A stretch of 64,000 nt of DNA from positions 248,001-312,000 of the forward strand of contig NZ_BLYC01000002.1 of assembly GCF_019721995.1 (NCBI RefSeq). Reading direction: 5' to 3'. Origin of the DNA: Bathymodiolus japonicus methanotrophic gill symbiont. Its GTDB lineage: Bacteria; Pseudomonadota; Gammaproteobacteria; Methylococcales; Methylomonadaceae. The position numbers and the translations under genes are program-made. A model generated the notes under the pieces. The model was not told the origin of the DNA. It saw only the letters and a program-made list of their open reading frames with translations, and made no database searches. This document shows positions 18,293 through 26,776 of the stretch, piece by piece. Each line of letters begins with the position of its first letter. Position 1 is the first letter of the stretch.

Positions 18293-19810
18293 TTAAAGGG
18301 ATTCAAATGTCATTAAGTAACCACAATGATCGGAGACACGGCCATAATCTTCATCTGTAAAAATGACTCTCGCGGAGGTGGGGCGTAACTGACTTTTCTT
18401 ATGCATGAAAATATAGTCAATCCGGTAATCATCTGCAAGCAGGTCTTGCCAGTGCGCATCGCGTACCTTGAATATTTTATCAAACACGCCCTGTTTATTC
18501 ACCGCCAAATATTGGTCTTCGTATTCCTTCGATGCAACCACTTGTTGATAGCCATTTGAACCTGCGGTAATATTAAAATCACCGCATAATAAGGTCGCCT
18601 TGATATCATTAGTGTTAGTGTTAGTGTTAGTGTTAGCCGCCCATTCACGTAGCCGGTGAAATTGCTCCTGAAAGCCGCCTTCCAGCCAGCTTAAATGCAC
18701 AGAAAAAACTGTGATAAAACCTATATAGGGTACGGAGACACGAGCAGTGACTACCTTTCTGGAATTAATGTCGTAGATATCCTGGCTGTCAGATACATAG
18801 CCAGAGTCCTGATTTGATAAGGGATAGCGACTTAATATTGCCACCCCCTCGCGGTATTTGTCAAAGCCTAGGTGTGACCAGTCGTGATGCAGGTGATATG
18901 GCTGTGGTAGGCGTTCATTAATGATTCTGGCAGAATTAGATTCCCAATCGCCCTGGCCATCATTCCAGTTCTCCGCCACTTCTTGCAGACAGACGATATC
19001 CACTTCTAGTTCGTGAATAGTGTTGGCAATGGTAGTCAATTTAGCATCCTGATTTTCTTCCTGATAGCAATGCAAGTTTAAGATTAATACCTTGAGTTGC
19101 TCGCGCTGAAAGGAATAATTATGCCCTTTATTGTTATCCCAGATTATTTCCTGGCTATTTTCACAGCCAATGGCATATTTTATTTTATATAATTCTGCAT
19201 GATGGATTTTTCCAATCCAGATTTGCGTACCATATTGGTTAGGGTTGCGCGCATTACTGTGGAATGCTTTATTCCAATACGTGCGCTGCAGTTCACATAC
19301 CGTTTCCCGGGTGGTTTTCCAGTCATTGGTGGTCCAGTGTATGGTGACTTTTTTTGCAGCAAAAGACTGGTCGACAGCGGCAGTGAGTGTAATGGTTTGC
19401 TGCCCAGCTTGTAACTGGTTGCTAAAAGCGGCATTTTGCAGCACCTGCCTATCAGTTAATTGAATGCCGGAATCCGCATCGCTGGTGAAATTATGGCCGT
19501 GATTATTGAGTATAAATTCGTTATCAGCCGCCCGGTAACGTATATTAAACTCAATATTTCCTGGCAGAGACTGTTTTTCAGTCAGGTTTAAGCTAATGCT
19601 TGCGCGCCAGTACTCCTGGTCATTACCCCGTATGCTGTGAAAATGCGCAGCTAATTCCTGCCAGTTCTTGTCTTCTCCCGCCCAAAAAATATCTACCTGC
19701 TTGTTATAGTCGATATTTTCCAGCGCCAGGAAGAAGGTTAATTGTTGTTGTACCTGCTTAGCTTTGCGAACAATGACATTTTCCACATAGAGCAATTGGA
19801 TTTTATTCAT
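18293..19810 (-). CDS. Carbohydrate-binding plus endonuclease/exonuclease/phosphatase (EEP) protein
   Basis: A 505-residue two-part protein. Residues 1-215 hold two tandem beta-rich repeats (VDIFWAGEDKNWQEL..., VTIHWTTNDWKTTRE...) typical of CBM21/CBM53-like starch-binding folds. Residues about 230-505 are an EEP domain: LKVLILNLHCYQ, DIVCLQEVAENW (catalytic E), LLCGDFNIT (D and N) and DEDYGRVSDHCGYL (terminal D-H). The family acts on DNA, phosphoinositides or other phosphoesters. A hexanucleotide repeat gives an NTNTNTNTN stretch near residue 395. It lies between the GH57 and PLD genes on the same strand. Confidence 0.82.
   Translation of the reverse strand: MNKIQLLYVENVIVRKAKQVQQQLTFFLALENIDYNKQVDIFWAGEDKNWQELAAHFHSIRGNDQEYWRASISLNLTEKQSLPGNIEFNIRYRAADNEFILNNHGHNFTSDADSGIQLTDRQVLQNAAFSNQLQAGQQTITLTAAVDQSFAAKKVTIHWTTNDWKTTRETVCELQRTYWNKAFHSNARNPNQYGTQIWIGKIHHAELYKIKYAIGCENSQEIIWDNNKGHNYSFQREQLKVLILNLHCYQEENQDAKLTTIANTIHELEVDIVCLQEVAENWNDGQGDWESNSARIINERLPQPYHLHHDWSHLGFDKYREGVAILSRYPLSNQDSGYVSDSQDIYDINSRKVVTARVSVPYIGFITVFSVHLSWLEGGFQEQFHRLREWAANTNTNTNTNDIKATLLCGDFNITAGSNGYQQVVASKEYEDQYLAVNKQGVFDKIFKVRDAHWQDLLADDYRIDYIFMHKKSQLRPTSARVIFTDEDYGRVSDHCGYLMTFESL
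18609..18636. repeat. Hexanucleotide tandem repeat in the EEP gene
   Basis: TTAGTG occurs four times in a row plus a partial fifth unit. On the coding strand it encodes alternating Asn-Thr. A unit of six bases keeps the frame whatever the copy number. Confidence 0.9.
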
Positions 19811-19850
19811 GCTTAACGGTACTCCTTACTAGTCATTGTTGTTAACGGCA

Positions 19851-21461
19851 TTACTTTGTCCTTTTGGGCAGATAATAATTGTGGAAATCAAGCTCGGGGA
19901 AAACATCATCTAAAATTTCCAGGGCAGTTAAATTACGCTCATCAATTGCATTATTACGAATACTATCACGTAAGTAATTAAATCTCGCTAAATGGTCAGT
20001 GATTCGCTTTGTGGCATATTCAACAGTGGTGCCAGTTTGCATAATAAATGGCCAGTCCGATGCTTGTGCCAGTAATAGCGAACGTGCCGCCTGATTTAAG
20101 GTTCTTGCTTGCAAAGGACTGGTCTTGACCTTGTGAAAAACTGTTGCTAGTTGCTCCATATCTGCCCCAGCTTTATGTAATAAAGGGTAGATCCAGTCAT
20201 TGGTTTCATTAATCCAGAAGCTCGAATATCCCTGGTCACCCCAGGTAGACGCAGAGGGCGTTGCTTGCTGATGAGCTGGAATCTGCTGTAAATAATCAGT
20301 GCAGCTAGTCGTTGTTATCCGGTTGCTATCTTCATCCGCAAAACGCAATACCCATTCCAGCCAGTGCGGCCCTTCAAACCACCAGTGGCCGAATAACTCT
20401 GCATCGTAGGGTGATACAATTACTGGTGGGCGGTCCATAGCCGGACTTATCCTGTTGATCTGCAACTGGCTCTTGCTGATGAAGTCGTGGGCATGTAATT
20501 GGGCTTTATGCAGTGCCTGTCTGGGCTGGTATATTTCCTTAGGCAGGTCTGCGCCGGTGACCCGGTGATATTTAATCCCGGTATTGATGCGGATATGCCC
20601 ATCCAGGATATGCGGGGCAATATAATCCATATCCAGATCGAAACCGATATCACTATAATATTCACGATAATCATAGTCGCCCGGATAGCCTTCATGAGAG
20701 CTCCAGACTTGACGTGATGATTCTGGGTCGCGGGCAAATGCCATTACATTATTGCCACAATCTAGCGGTGCGTAGACGCTATTTCGAGGTGGTATGCTGG
20801 CATTCTCGATGCCATGGGAATCAACAAAAAAATAATCAATGCCTGCATTTTTCAGGTGCTTTTCCAGCCCCGGGTAATAACCGCACTCGGGTAACCAGAA
20901 GCCTTTAGGGGGAAGGCCAAGATGCGCTATAAAGGTTTCTACGCCTGTATTGATTTGATTACGCACAGCGGCTTCGCTCTTATTAAGTAAAGGTAAAAAT
21001 CCGTGGGTGGCTGCGCAGGAGATTAATTCCAGATTGCCAGTGGCATTAAACTGCTTAAAAGCAGTTAATAAATTACAGTCGTACTGGTTTGCAAAAATAT
21101 CTCGCGTATCCAGGTAAAATCGGCGGTATAAGCGGGCTAGCTTTTGATATTCAGGCGTATTTTTGCTGCGTACAATTTCTTTCTCAGCCAGTGCCAGGCG
21201 GTTATCAATATAGCTGAGGTAGCGCGACTGCAACAAAGGGTCACTGAGCATTAAAATAAGTGGCGGTGACAGCGACAGGGTTAATCTATAGTTAACGCGA
21301 TCCTGGCGCAAGCGTGTTAGCGAACGAATAAGCGGCACATAACATTCGGTAATCGCCTCAAAAAGCCAGATTTCCTCGAAAAAACTGTCGTATTCCGGGT
21401 GACGCACAAACGGCAAGTGCGCATGCAGAATGATGCTGAGAAAGCCTCTTTCCATGTGCAC
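19851..21461 (-). CDS. GH57-family 1,4-alpha-glucan branching enzyme-like protein
   Basis: A 536-residue glycoside hydrolase family 57 protein with a DUF1957-like C-terminus, the architecture of GH57 glycogen branching enzymes. Visible motifs: HAHLPFVRHPE at the N-terminus, GFWLPECGYYPG with the presumed nucleophile glutamate (about 195), PYDAELFGHWWFEGPHW with the acid/base aspartate (about 355) and SSFWINETNDWIYP. No signal peptide is present, so it acts on cytoplasmic alpha-glucan. It overlaps the upstream DUF4912 gene by one base. Branching rather than amylase activity is inferred from length and motifs. Confidence 0.88.
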   Translation of the reverse strand: MHMERGFLSIILHAHLPFVRHPEYDSFFEEIWLFEAITECYVPLIRSLTRLRQDRVNYRLTLSLSPPLILMLSDPLLQSRYLSYIDNRLALAEKEIVRSKNTPEYQKLARLYRRFYLDTRDIFANQYDCNLLTAFKQFNATGNLELISCAATHGFLPLLNKSEAAVRNQINTGVETFIAHLGLPPKGFWLPECGYYPGLEKHLKNAGIDYFFVDSHGIENASIPPRNSVYAPLDCGNNVMAFARDPESSRQVWSSHEGYPGDYDYREYYSDIGFDLDMDYIAPHILDGHIRINTGIKYHRVTGADLPKEIYQPRQALHKAQLHAHDFISKSQLQINRISPAMDRPPVIVSPYDAELFGHWWFEGPHWLEWVLRFADEDSNRITTTSCTDYLQQIPAHQQATPSASTWGDQGYSSFWINETNDWIYPLLHKAGADMEQLATVFHKVKTSPLQARTLNQAARSLLLAQASDWPFIMQTGTTVEYATKRITDHLARFNYLRDSIRNNAIDERNLTALEILDDVFPELDFHNYYLPKRTK

Positions 21462-22288
21462 TAGGATAAACGACCGTGACCAGATGTATTTTTCTGATTA
21501 TTGCTGATATTTGTCGAGCGAGTTTGTGGCTTGCCAGCTTGCATAGGCTCAGTTGATCGCTGCAATATTGCATCAGCTTCAATGTCGAAGAGAGGCTGAT
21601 GAACTTTTAAATCGTATCCGTAGCCTTTAAAGTTCTGCAAAATCAATGTTTCGGAATAAGGCTCTGCCGGGGGAGGCATAACGATAGTGAGCTTGTCCGG
21701 TAATTGTTCTGTTACCAGAGTAGGGGCATTATTTTCTAGGTAGTCTAGCGGTAACTGGCATGGAACCTGTGATTGATCTGTAGCAAAGATTGCTTGCTGT
21801 TGTGTATCGGTTTGCGGCATATTCACAAGGTCATTGGCAATGTTTTCAGTTGCCGGGTGCTCACGTGGTACATGAATGGTGTCGGATGAGGCTAAAGGGC
21901 TAAAACTATGATCAGCATTGATCTCGCCAATAACTGCGGAATAGGCAGATGCGGCGAGCGGCAAGTGAATTTTCTGTTGTTTTTGCAAGCCTTCAACCGT
22001 AATGTCAAAGCTTAATTTGATATTCTCGGGATCTGTGTCAGATTCAGTCAAAGAATAAATTCTCAGGGCTAGGGGCTTGTCTACATGCTCTATGGTCTGG
22101 TCCGTTTCATGCTGTTTTAAATTCCAGTAGGCATACAAATTAACCGGGTCAACCGGCATTAACACGAGTTCTGGTTGATGGTGAGAGTCGTATGGCGCAT
22201 ATTCCTGAGTGATTTTCTCGCTAATATCTAGCAAGCTTTGTTGTGATAGTTTGCAGTGAGGGTCGTGTTTTGATTGCCAAAGCTTCAT
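21461..22288 (-). CDS. DUF4912 domain protein
   Basis: A 275-residue protein. Residues about 40-110 match the DUF4912 pattern (PELVLMPVDPVNLYAYWNLKQHE), a domain of unknown role often encoded beside alpha-glucan enzymes. The remainder is low in recognisable motifs. There is no signal peptide or membrane segment. It is the first gene of the four-gene minus-strand cluster, and its stop shares a base with the GH57 start, implying translational coupling. A structural or regulatory role in glycogen handling is inference from context. Confidence 0.8.
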   Translation of the reverse strand: MKLWQSKHDPHCKLSQQSLLDISEKITQEYAPYDSHHQPELVLMPVDPVNLYAYWNLKQHETDQTIEHVDKPLALRIYSLTESDTDPENIKLSFDITVEGLQKQQKIHLPLAASAYSAVIGEINADHSFSPLASSDTIHVPREHPATENIANDLVNMPQTDTQQQAIFATDQSQVPCQLPLDYLENNAPTLVTEQLPDKLTIVMPPPAEPYSETLILQNFKGYGYDLKVHQPLFDIEADAILQRSTEPMQAGKPQTRSTNISNNQKNTSGHGRLS

Positions 22289-22368
22289 TTTTAAATAAAC
22301 TAGTATGCGAGCGCTTGATTATATTTTACTAAACTACTGTGTACAACACTGAAGAAGGTTTGCTGTTA

Positions 22369-23900
22369 CTCGATGTTCAAGTTTTTCCATCCCATTGCCA
22401 TCAAACTCTTACCTTCACCCAGCACAACAATACTTTAATGATGCTGTTGGCCCTAAGCGACCTAAATCTCTGCCAATCATATGTTTTCCTGATGGCATCA
22501 GTTGAAACACATCCTTTATTAATTCACCTAACTCTTTCAGCTTATCACCAGGATCTGGAAACTCTAGCAATGACGTGATGAACTCAAGCAGTACATCCAT
22601 TTGAGACTTGCGCTGTAAGCTTCCTAGGGTATACGCAGGTAGTTTGCTTTCAATGCGGGCTATTTGCTCTGGGTGAAGGAGAAGGCAATGGTCAAACAAA
22701 AGACTCAAAATCAGGCCACGGCTTGATCCCTCTTCATCTAATTGTTTGGCCTCACGCCCCCATCCTTCATAAAGCTTCCAGTCCTCAAAGAAAACCTCAA
22801 TCAGCCATCTCAACGTATAGGCTTGAATAATATCTTGTGTGCGCCAAGTCAGGTCTGTCGCCACTAAATAGCGATAGTAGTTTTCACCGTCATATTTTAA
22901 GGCAATGACAAAGCGTTTTTTACTGTGAGAACTCACCTTTAATCGTGCACTGCTGACAGTCACTTTAATCTCTTTGCCGCCACGTACACGTATTATCTGA
23001 TCAATGCCTTTGTTAATCGAATTAAAGTAGCTCTCGACTGACCTTATTCTACCTCTATATTCAATATTTTGGTTTTTACGTAATTGGCTAATCACCTGCG
23101 AGCCTCCAGATTCTTTAGCGGCTTCGTCCATAAAGGCTTTTTCACCATACAGCGCATCAGCCAGTACGCCTTTAATTTTAATCAGGCTATGCGCAACTTT
23201 AAACTCTTTTAATAAGCCTAATGCAATCTCTGTTTTGGTCGGGTAGGCACTGTCACGTTCAGGCTTAATAGGCCGATCTTTTTTTGCTATACCGCTCTTT
23301 TTCAACCGTTTATCTTCTTTATCCCACTGCTTTAAGGCTGGATCCGGCATATAAAAGAAAAAACCGACAGGCACTGTAATGGATGAGGTAACTAGCAGCA
23401 ATAATACTATCGTTTGTCCATTAACATACCCGCCGGAGCCTTTGTGTTTCTGCTTGTAAACTTTATAAATACGTTTTGTAGACTTAGATCGTGCTCGGTC
23501 TGATTCATCAAAGGCCAACACACCTTCAGTAATGCCATAACGTTTTAAAATTAAGACCACACTCACCCGTAGCAACCAGTCCCAGGGTATACTTGCTTTA
23601 CGAAACACCCAGGATAATGCGGCTACTTTGCAATCTCCAAGGCTTGCTCGCTCAAACTTAGCCCAGCAAACAGAGTTCATTAGCAGTATGCCCGTTAAAC
23701 AAGTGCCCAACCAAGCGGCTTGAATCCGTGTCAAAGCGGCTCCGGGTTTTAGCTGATTGAGCGCATCATTTAAATCGTCAATATAGCTTTGGATAAAGGT
23801 GGCTGGGGCATTCATTAACATGGGCTTACACCGATAAAATTACAACAACCTCAGAATACCTGATTTTACCTTCTCAATATCAAAAACTTGAACATCGAGT
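22369..23900 (-). mobile_element. IS4-type insertion sequence, intact copy 2
   Basis: The ends CTCGATGTTCAAGTTTTT and AAAAACTTGAACATCGAG are inverted repeats. A 5-bp TGTTA duplication flanks it (22364-22368 and 23901-23905). It carries one transposase gene and is the reference for the disrupted copy at 1-1626. Confidence 0.94.
22415..23821 (-). CDS. IS4-type transposase (468 residues)
   Basis: A DDE transposase. Candidate catalytic residues are in LAFDESDRARSK (D), VLADALYGEKAF (D) and the C-terminal YTLRWLIEVFFEDWK, an exact Y-x2-R-x3-E-x6-K IS4 signature. The gene is uninterrupted from ATG 23821 to 22415, filling the element between its inverted repeats, so it may be active. The other copy in the window has been broken by an M1 MITE. 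Confidence 0.92.
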   Translation of the reverse strand: MLMNAPATFIQSYIDDLNDALNQLKPGAALTRIQAAWLGTCLTGILLMNSVCWAKFERASLGDCKVAALSWVFRKASIPWDWLLRVSVVLILKRYGITEGVLAFDESDRARSKSTKRIYKVYKQKHKGSGGYVNGQTIVLLLLVTSSITVPVGFFFYMPDPALKQWDKEDKRLKKSGIAKKDRPIKPERDSAYPTKTEIALGLLKEFKVAHSLIKIKGVLADALYGEKAFMDEAAKESGGSQVISQLRKNQNIEYRGRIRSVESYFNSINKGIDQIIRVRGGKEIKVTVSSARLKVSSHSKKRFVIALKYDGENYYRYLVATDLTWRTQDIIQAYTLRWLIEVFFEDWKLYEGWGREAKQLDEEGSSRGLILSLLFDHCLLLHPEQIARIESKLPAYTLGSLQRKSQMDVLLEFITSLLEFPDPGDKLKELGELIKDVFQLMPSGKHMIGRDLGRLGPTASLKYCCAG

Positions 23901-23930
23901 GTTAGTTTTAATAGAGGTGTCCTTAATAAC

Positions 23931-24133
23931 TGAAGTTTCCCAATAATTATTTATGGTAAAATTGAAACTATGCTACAACTATATGAAAAAAATAGTCTTT
24001 TCATTCGTTTCAAATGCTATTGCCTAAGGGGAATTAAGTAGGGGTTTGCTATAAACATGGCAAAACTACCTAAAATAAACCTCGATACACCAGCATTGTG
24101 TATTTCAGCTACTCAATAATTGGGAAACTTCAG
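23931..24133 (+). mobile_element. M2 MITE (203 bp)
   Basis: Terminal inverted repeats CTGAAGTTTCCCAAT... / ...ATTGGGAAACTTCAG. The flanking duplication is CTTAATAA (8 bp), at 23923-23930 and 24134-24141. There is no coding sequence. Confidence 0.9.
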
Positions 24134-24220
24134 CTTAATAAAAGATGTTGTTGGTATGTGTGGCGCGCTATGTACAGTACGTGTAAATTAGCTTGGGCGC
24201 TAAAGATTATACAAGTTACC

Positions 24221-25651
24221 TATAGACTTTCAGAAAATTAATTTCCGAACAAACAAAAACGACAGAGGGGAAACTGGCTTATAATTTTCGTCCCAACACT
24301 AACGGAAACAGTCAAAAATGGTATCCCTCACTTTTTCAAAGTCAATTGTAGACCGACTAAAAAAAATATGGCGACAGCTCTCAAGCTAAGTAATATTTGT
24401 TTATATCGATTAACTCAAGCTTTACTCTGGTTCAGTGAATGCATGGGAATCAAAGAAATAGCACGCCTAATGGGAGTCTGTGAAAAAACCATTATAAATT
24501 GGCTGAAAACATTCATGCATAAAGGTGTCGGTTGGTTAATAGGGCAACACTATCAAGGACGTGGTCGGAAGTCAAAGTTAACTAAAGACCAGAAAAATAG
24601 ATTGGTTGAGTTGATAAAGAAAGGCCCAGAAGACAATGGATTTCATTGTGGAATATGGAATACTGCGATGATTGCCGAGCTTATTTGGTTAAAATTTGAA
24701 GTTCGTTATAACTTGAACTATTTATCAAGCCTAATGAAAAAACTGGGCTTCAGTTATCAAAAAGCTCGTTTTGTGACTGATCGCCAAGAAGAAGAAAAGT
24801 ACGAGCTTGAAAGAAAAACGTGGCTGGAAGAAACATTGCCTGCCATTATGGAAAAGGCGGTAGAAGAAAAGAGTGTCGTTTTATTCGGTGATGAGGTGTC
24901 ATTTGCTATGTGGGGTTCATTGGCACGAACCTGGGCTCCAATAGGAGAGCAACCCACAGTGAAAACATCAGGGATTCGAAAAGGGTTGAAAATGTTTGGT
25001 ACGATCGAACTCGAAGGAGGGAGTTTTCAATACCGAGAATCATTGGCTTATGAGATAAAACCAAAGTCACTTAGACTTTTAAAAGAAGCTGGGCTGCCTC
25101 AAGAATTTTTAGCTATTCTTAAAAGCTTAAAAAATGAGAAATATCCAACACAGAAGCTTTTTATGGAAGCGATATATTCTATTGCCGACAACGTCTTAAT
25201 CGAGAGTTATAAGCCAATGATATTACAACACGCTGAAACATCTGGGCGTTTTAATGGTGAAAGCTATGTTGAGTTTTTAACACAATTGCTGGCTTATTAT
25301 AAAGGCAAGATTATTCTAATTGAAGATGGTGCCCCGTATCATGGAAGCGGTGTTATTAAGGAATTTAAGTTAGCTAATGTAGATCGTTTGACAGTAGAAC
25401 GTCTCCCTGCGTTCTCGCCGGATTTTAATCCGATTGAGAAATTATGGAAAAATACGAAACGCGATTCGACTCATATGAAGTATTTTAAAACTTTTGAAGA
25501 TCTTCATGATTCAGTTGTGCAAACTTTTAACACTTATATGCATGATGCCAGTAAAGTGATTTGTGTTATGCAAAAATTGCGGAAAGATTTCGTTGTTACC
25601 GCCTAAGTTTAAGCGCTCCAAATTTGGAAATTATTTATCTGAGAAACTATA
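24221..25651 (+). mobile_element. IS630-family insertion sequence
   Basis: The left end TATAGACTTTCAGAAAATTA and the right end, read inversely, TATAGTTTCTCAGATAAATA are imperfect inverted repeats that include the TA target duplication typical of the family. It carries one transposase gene. It truncates a host gene whose 3' end remains at 25652-25798. Confidence 0.85.
24368..25606 (+). CDS. IS630-family transposase
   Basis: A 412-residue protein with N-terminal helix-turn-helix (ECMGIKEIARLMGVCEKTIINWLKTF, about 20-45) and a DDE domain: FGDEVSFAMWG (first D), LIEDGAPYHG (second D) and FSPDFNPIEKLWKNTKR (catalytic E). It is full-length and uninterrupted. The start is the ATG at 24368 in an A-rich context, and the coding region fits inside the inverted repeats. 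Confidence 0.93.
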   Translation: MATALKLSNICLYRLTQALLWFSECMGIKEIARLMGVCEKTIINWLKTFMHKGVGWLIGQHYQGRGRKSKLTKDQKNRLVELIKKGPEDNGFHCGIWNTAMIAELIWLKFEVRYNLNYLSSLMKKLGFSYQKARFVTDRQEEEKYELERKTWLEETLPAIMEKAVEEKSVVLFGDEVSFAMWGSLARTWAPIGEQPTVKTSGIRKGLKMFGTIELEGGSFQYRESLAYEIKPKSLRLLKEAGLPQEFLAILKSLKNEKYPTQKLFMEAIYSIADNVLIESYKPMILQHAETSGRFNGESYVEFLTQLLAYYKGKIILIEDGAPYHGSGVIKEFKLANVDRLTVERLPAFSPDFNPIEKLWKNTKRDSTHMKYFKTFEDLHDSVVQTFNTYMHDASKVICVMQKLRKDFVVTA

Positions 25652-25798
25652 GGTGTATGCAAGTGGTGGTATAAAGGCGTGGATGTTATCTATATCACTT
25701 TTTCAAATATTGATGCGGATATAAATGAAGTACCAGTGCCTTTACTTGTAAACCTGAAAAATAATTTGCTTATAAATTATAGGGTTATTGGGCAATGA
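25652..25798 (+). pseudogene. 3' fragment of an unknown gene cut by the IS630
   Basis: From the IS630 border a frame of 48 codons reads GVCKWWYKGVDVIYITFSNIDA and ends at TGA 25796-25798. Composition is protein-like and hydrophobic. No matching 5' part is recognisable left of the IS. I do not recognise the family. Confidence 0.4.
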
Positions 25799-25997
25799 TG
25801 GCGGAATGTTGATGGCTGAATTATTATCTTTAATATGCCAGAAAGTCTTTACTGGCAACAGCTCGCATAATACCCTAAAAAACATATCATTTTTATTTAA
25901 CATAATTATTTGACGAAAAAGCTATAACCGTGCATATACTGGGCAGCGCGCTTTCCTGGGAAGTGTGGGTTTACTATAAGAATAAAGAGGAATGAGT

Positions 25998-26696
25998 ATG
26001 GAATTAATTACGACGAGTCTCGGCTTTGAAATGCTTTTGCGTTGGGGACATTTTATGGCGGGAATTACCTGGATAGGGTTACTGTATTATTTTAACTTCG
26101 TTCAAACTGAATATTTTAAAGAAGCAGAGCCTGCATCAAAGTCTGATGCGATACAAAAGTTAGTACCCAAGGCACTATTGTGGTTTCGCTGGGGTGCGAT
26201 GTTTACTTTAATCACCGGCTTGGGAATCTTCGCTATACGGGGTGGCGGGATGTCTATGGATATTTATGTAGGCGCGTTACTCGGATTGTTTATGTTTTTA
26301 AATGTCTGGTTAATCATCTGGCCTAGTCAGCAAATTGTTATAGCTTCGGCTACACAAGTGGCGGAAGGCGGCGAAGCGTTGCCAGAAGCGGCAGGTGCAT
26401 TGGCAACTGCAGGCCTGGCTTCAAGAACTAATACCTTATTTTCTATTCCAATGCTATTTTTCATGGGTGCGTCAGCGCATTATCCGCATAGTTTTAGCAT
26501 ATTGGCATTTATTGTTGCCGTTGTTGCTATCGTTGCACTAGAGTTTAATGGAGCATATCCTGCTATTAAGCATATAGAGGCATTCAAAAAACTGCCTGAA
26601 GGCGGCAATATGAAGCTTTACACTAGTGTTAATGGTGTTATCTATAGTGGTCTTGGCTTAACAGTTTTCTTATTTCTGATTTTAGACTTGTTATAA
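25998..26696 (+). CDS. PuuD-like (urate hydroxylase-type) membrane protein
   Basis: About 232 residues with six or so membrane segments and the N-terminal pattern LRWGHFMAGITWIGLLYYFNFVQ, found in the membrane domain of PuuD-type urate oxidases. The C-terminal cytochrome c domain of full PuuD is absent, so urate oxidation is doubtful; such short homologues are often annotated by similarity only. I prefer ATG 25998 because AAGAGG at 25985-25990 then has normal spacing; ATG 25992 lies too close to it. It stands alone between mobile-element debris and glnD. Confidence 0.75.
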   Translation: MELITTSLGFEMLLRWGHFMAGITWIGLLYYFNFVQTEYFKEAEPASKSDAIQKLVPKALLWFRWGAMFTLITGLGIFAIRGGGMSMDIYVGALLGLFMFLNVWLIIWPSQQIVIASATQVAEGGEALPEAAGALATAGLASRTNTLFSIPMLFFMGASAHYPHSFSILAFIVAVVAIVALEFNGAYPAIKHIEAFKKLPEGGNMKLYTSVNGVIYSGLGLTVFLFLILDLL

Positions 26697-26776
26697 GTCA
26701 TACAATGACGTTTGTGCGGTAGTTTGTACTTATGAGCTACCGCATAAATCGTCACCTAAATTTTTCTACACTGTTG

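Noticed and set aside
18600-18640. Possible CRISPR-like repeats
   Set aside because: Only a 6-bp tandem repeat inside a coding region. No spaced direct repeats and no cas genes anywhere in the window.
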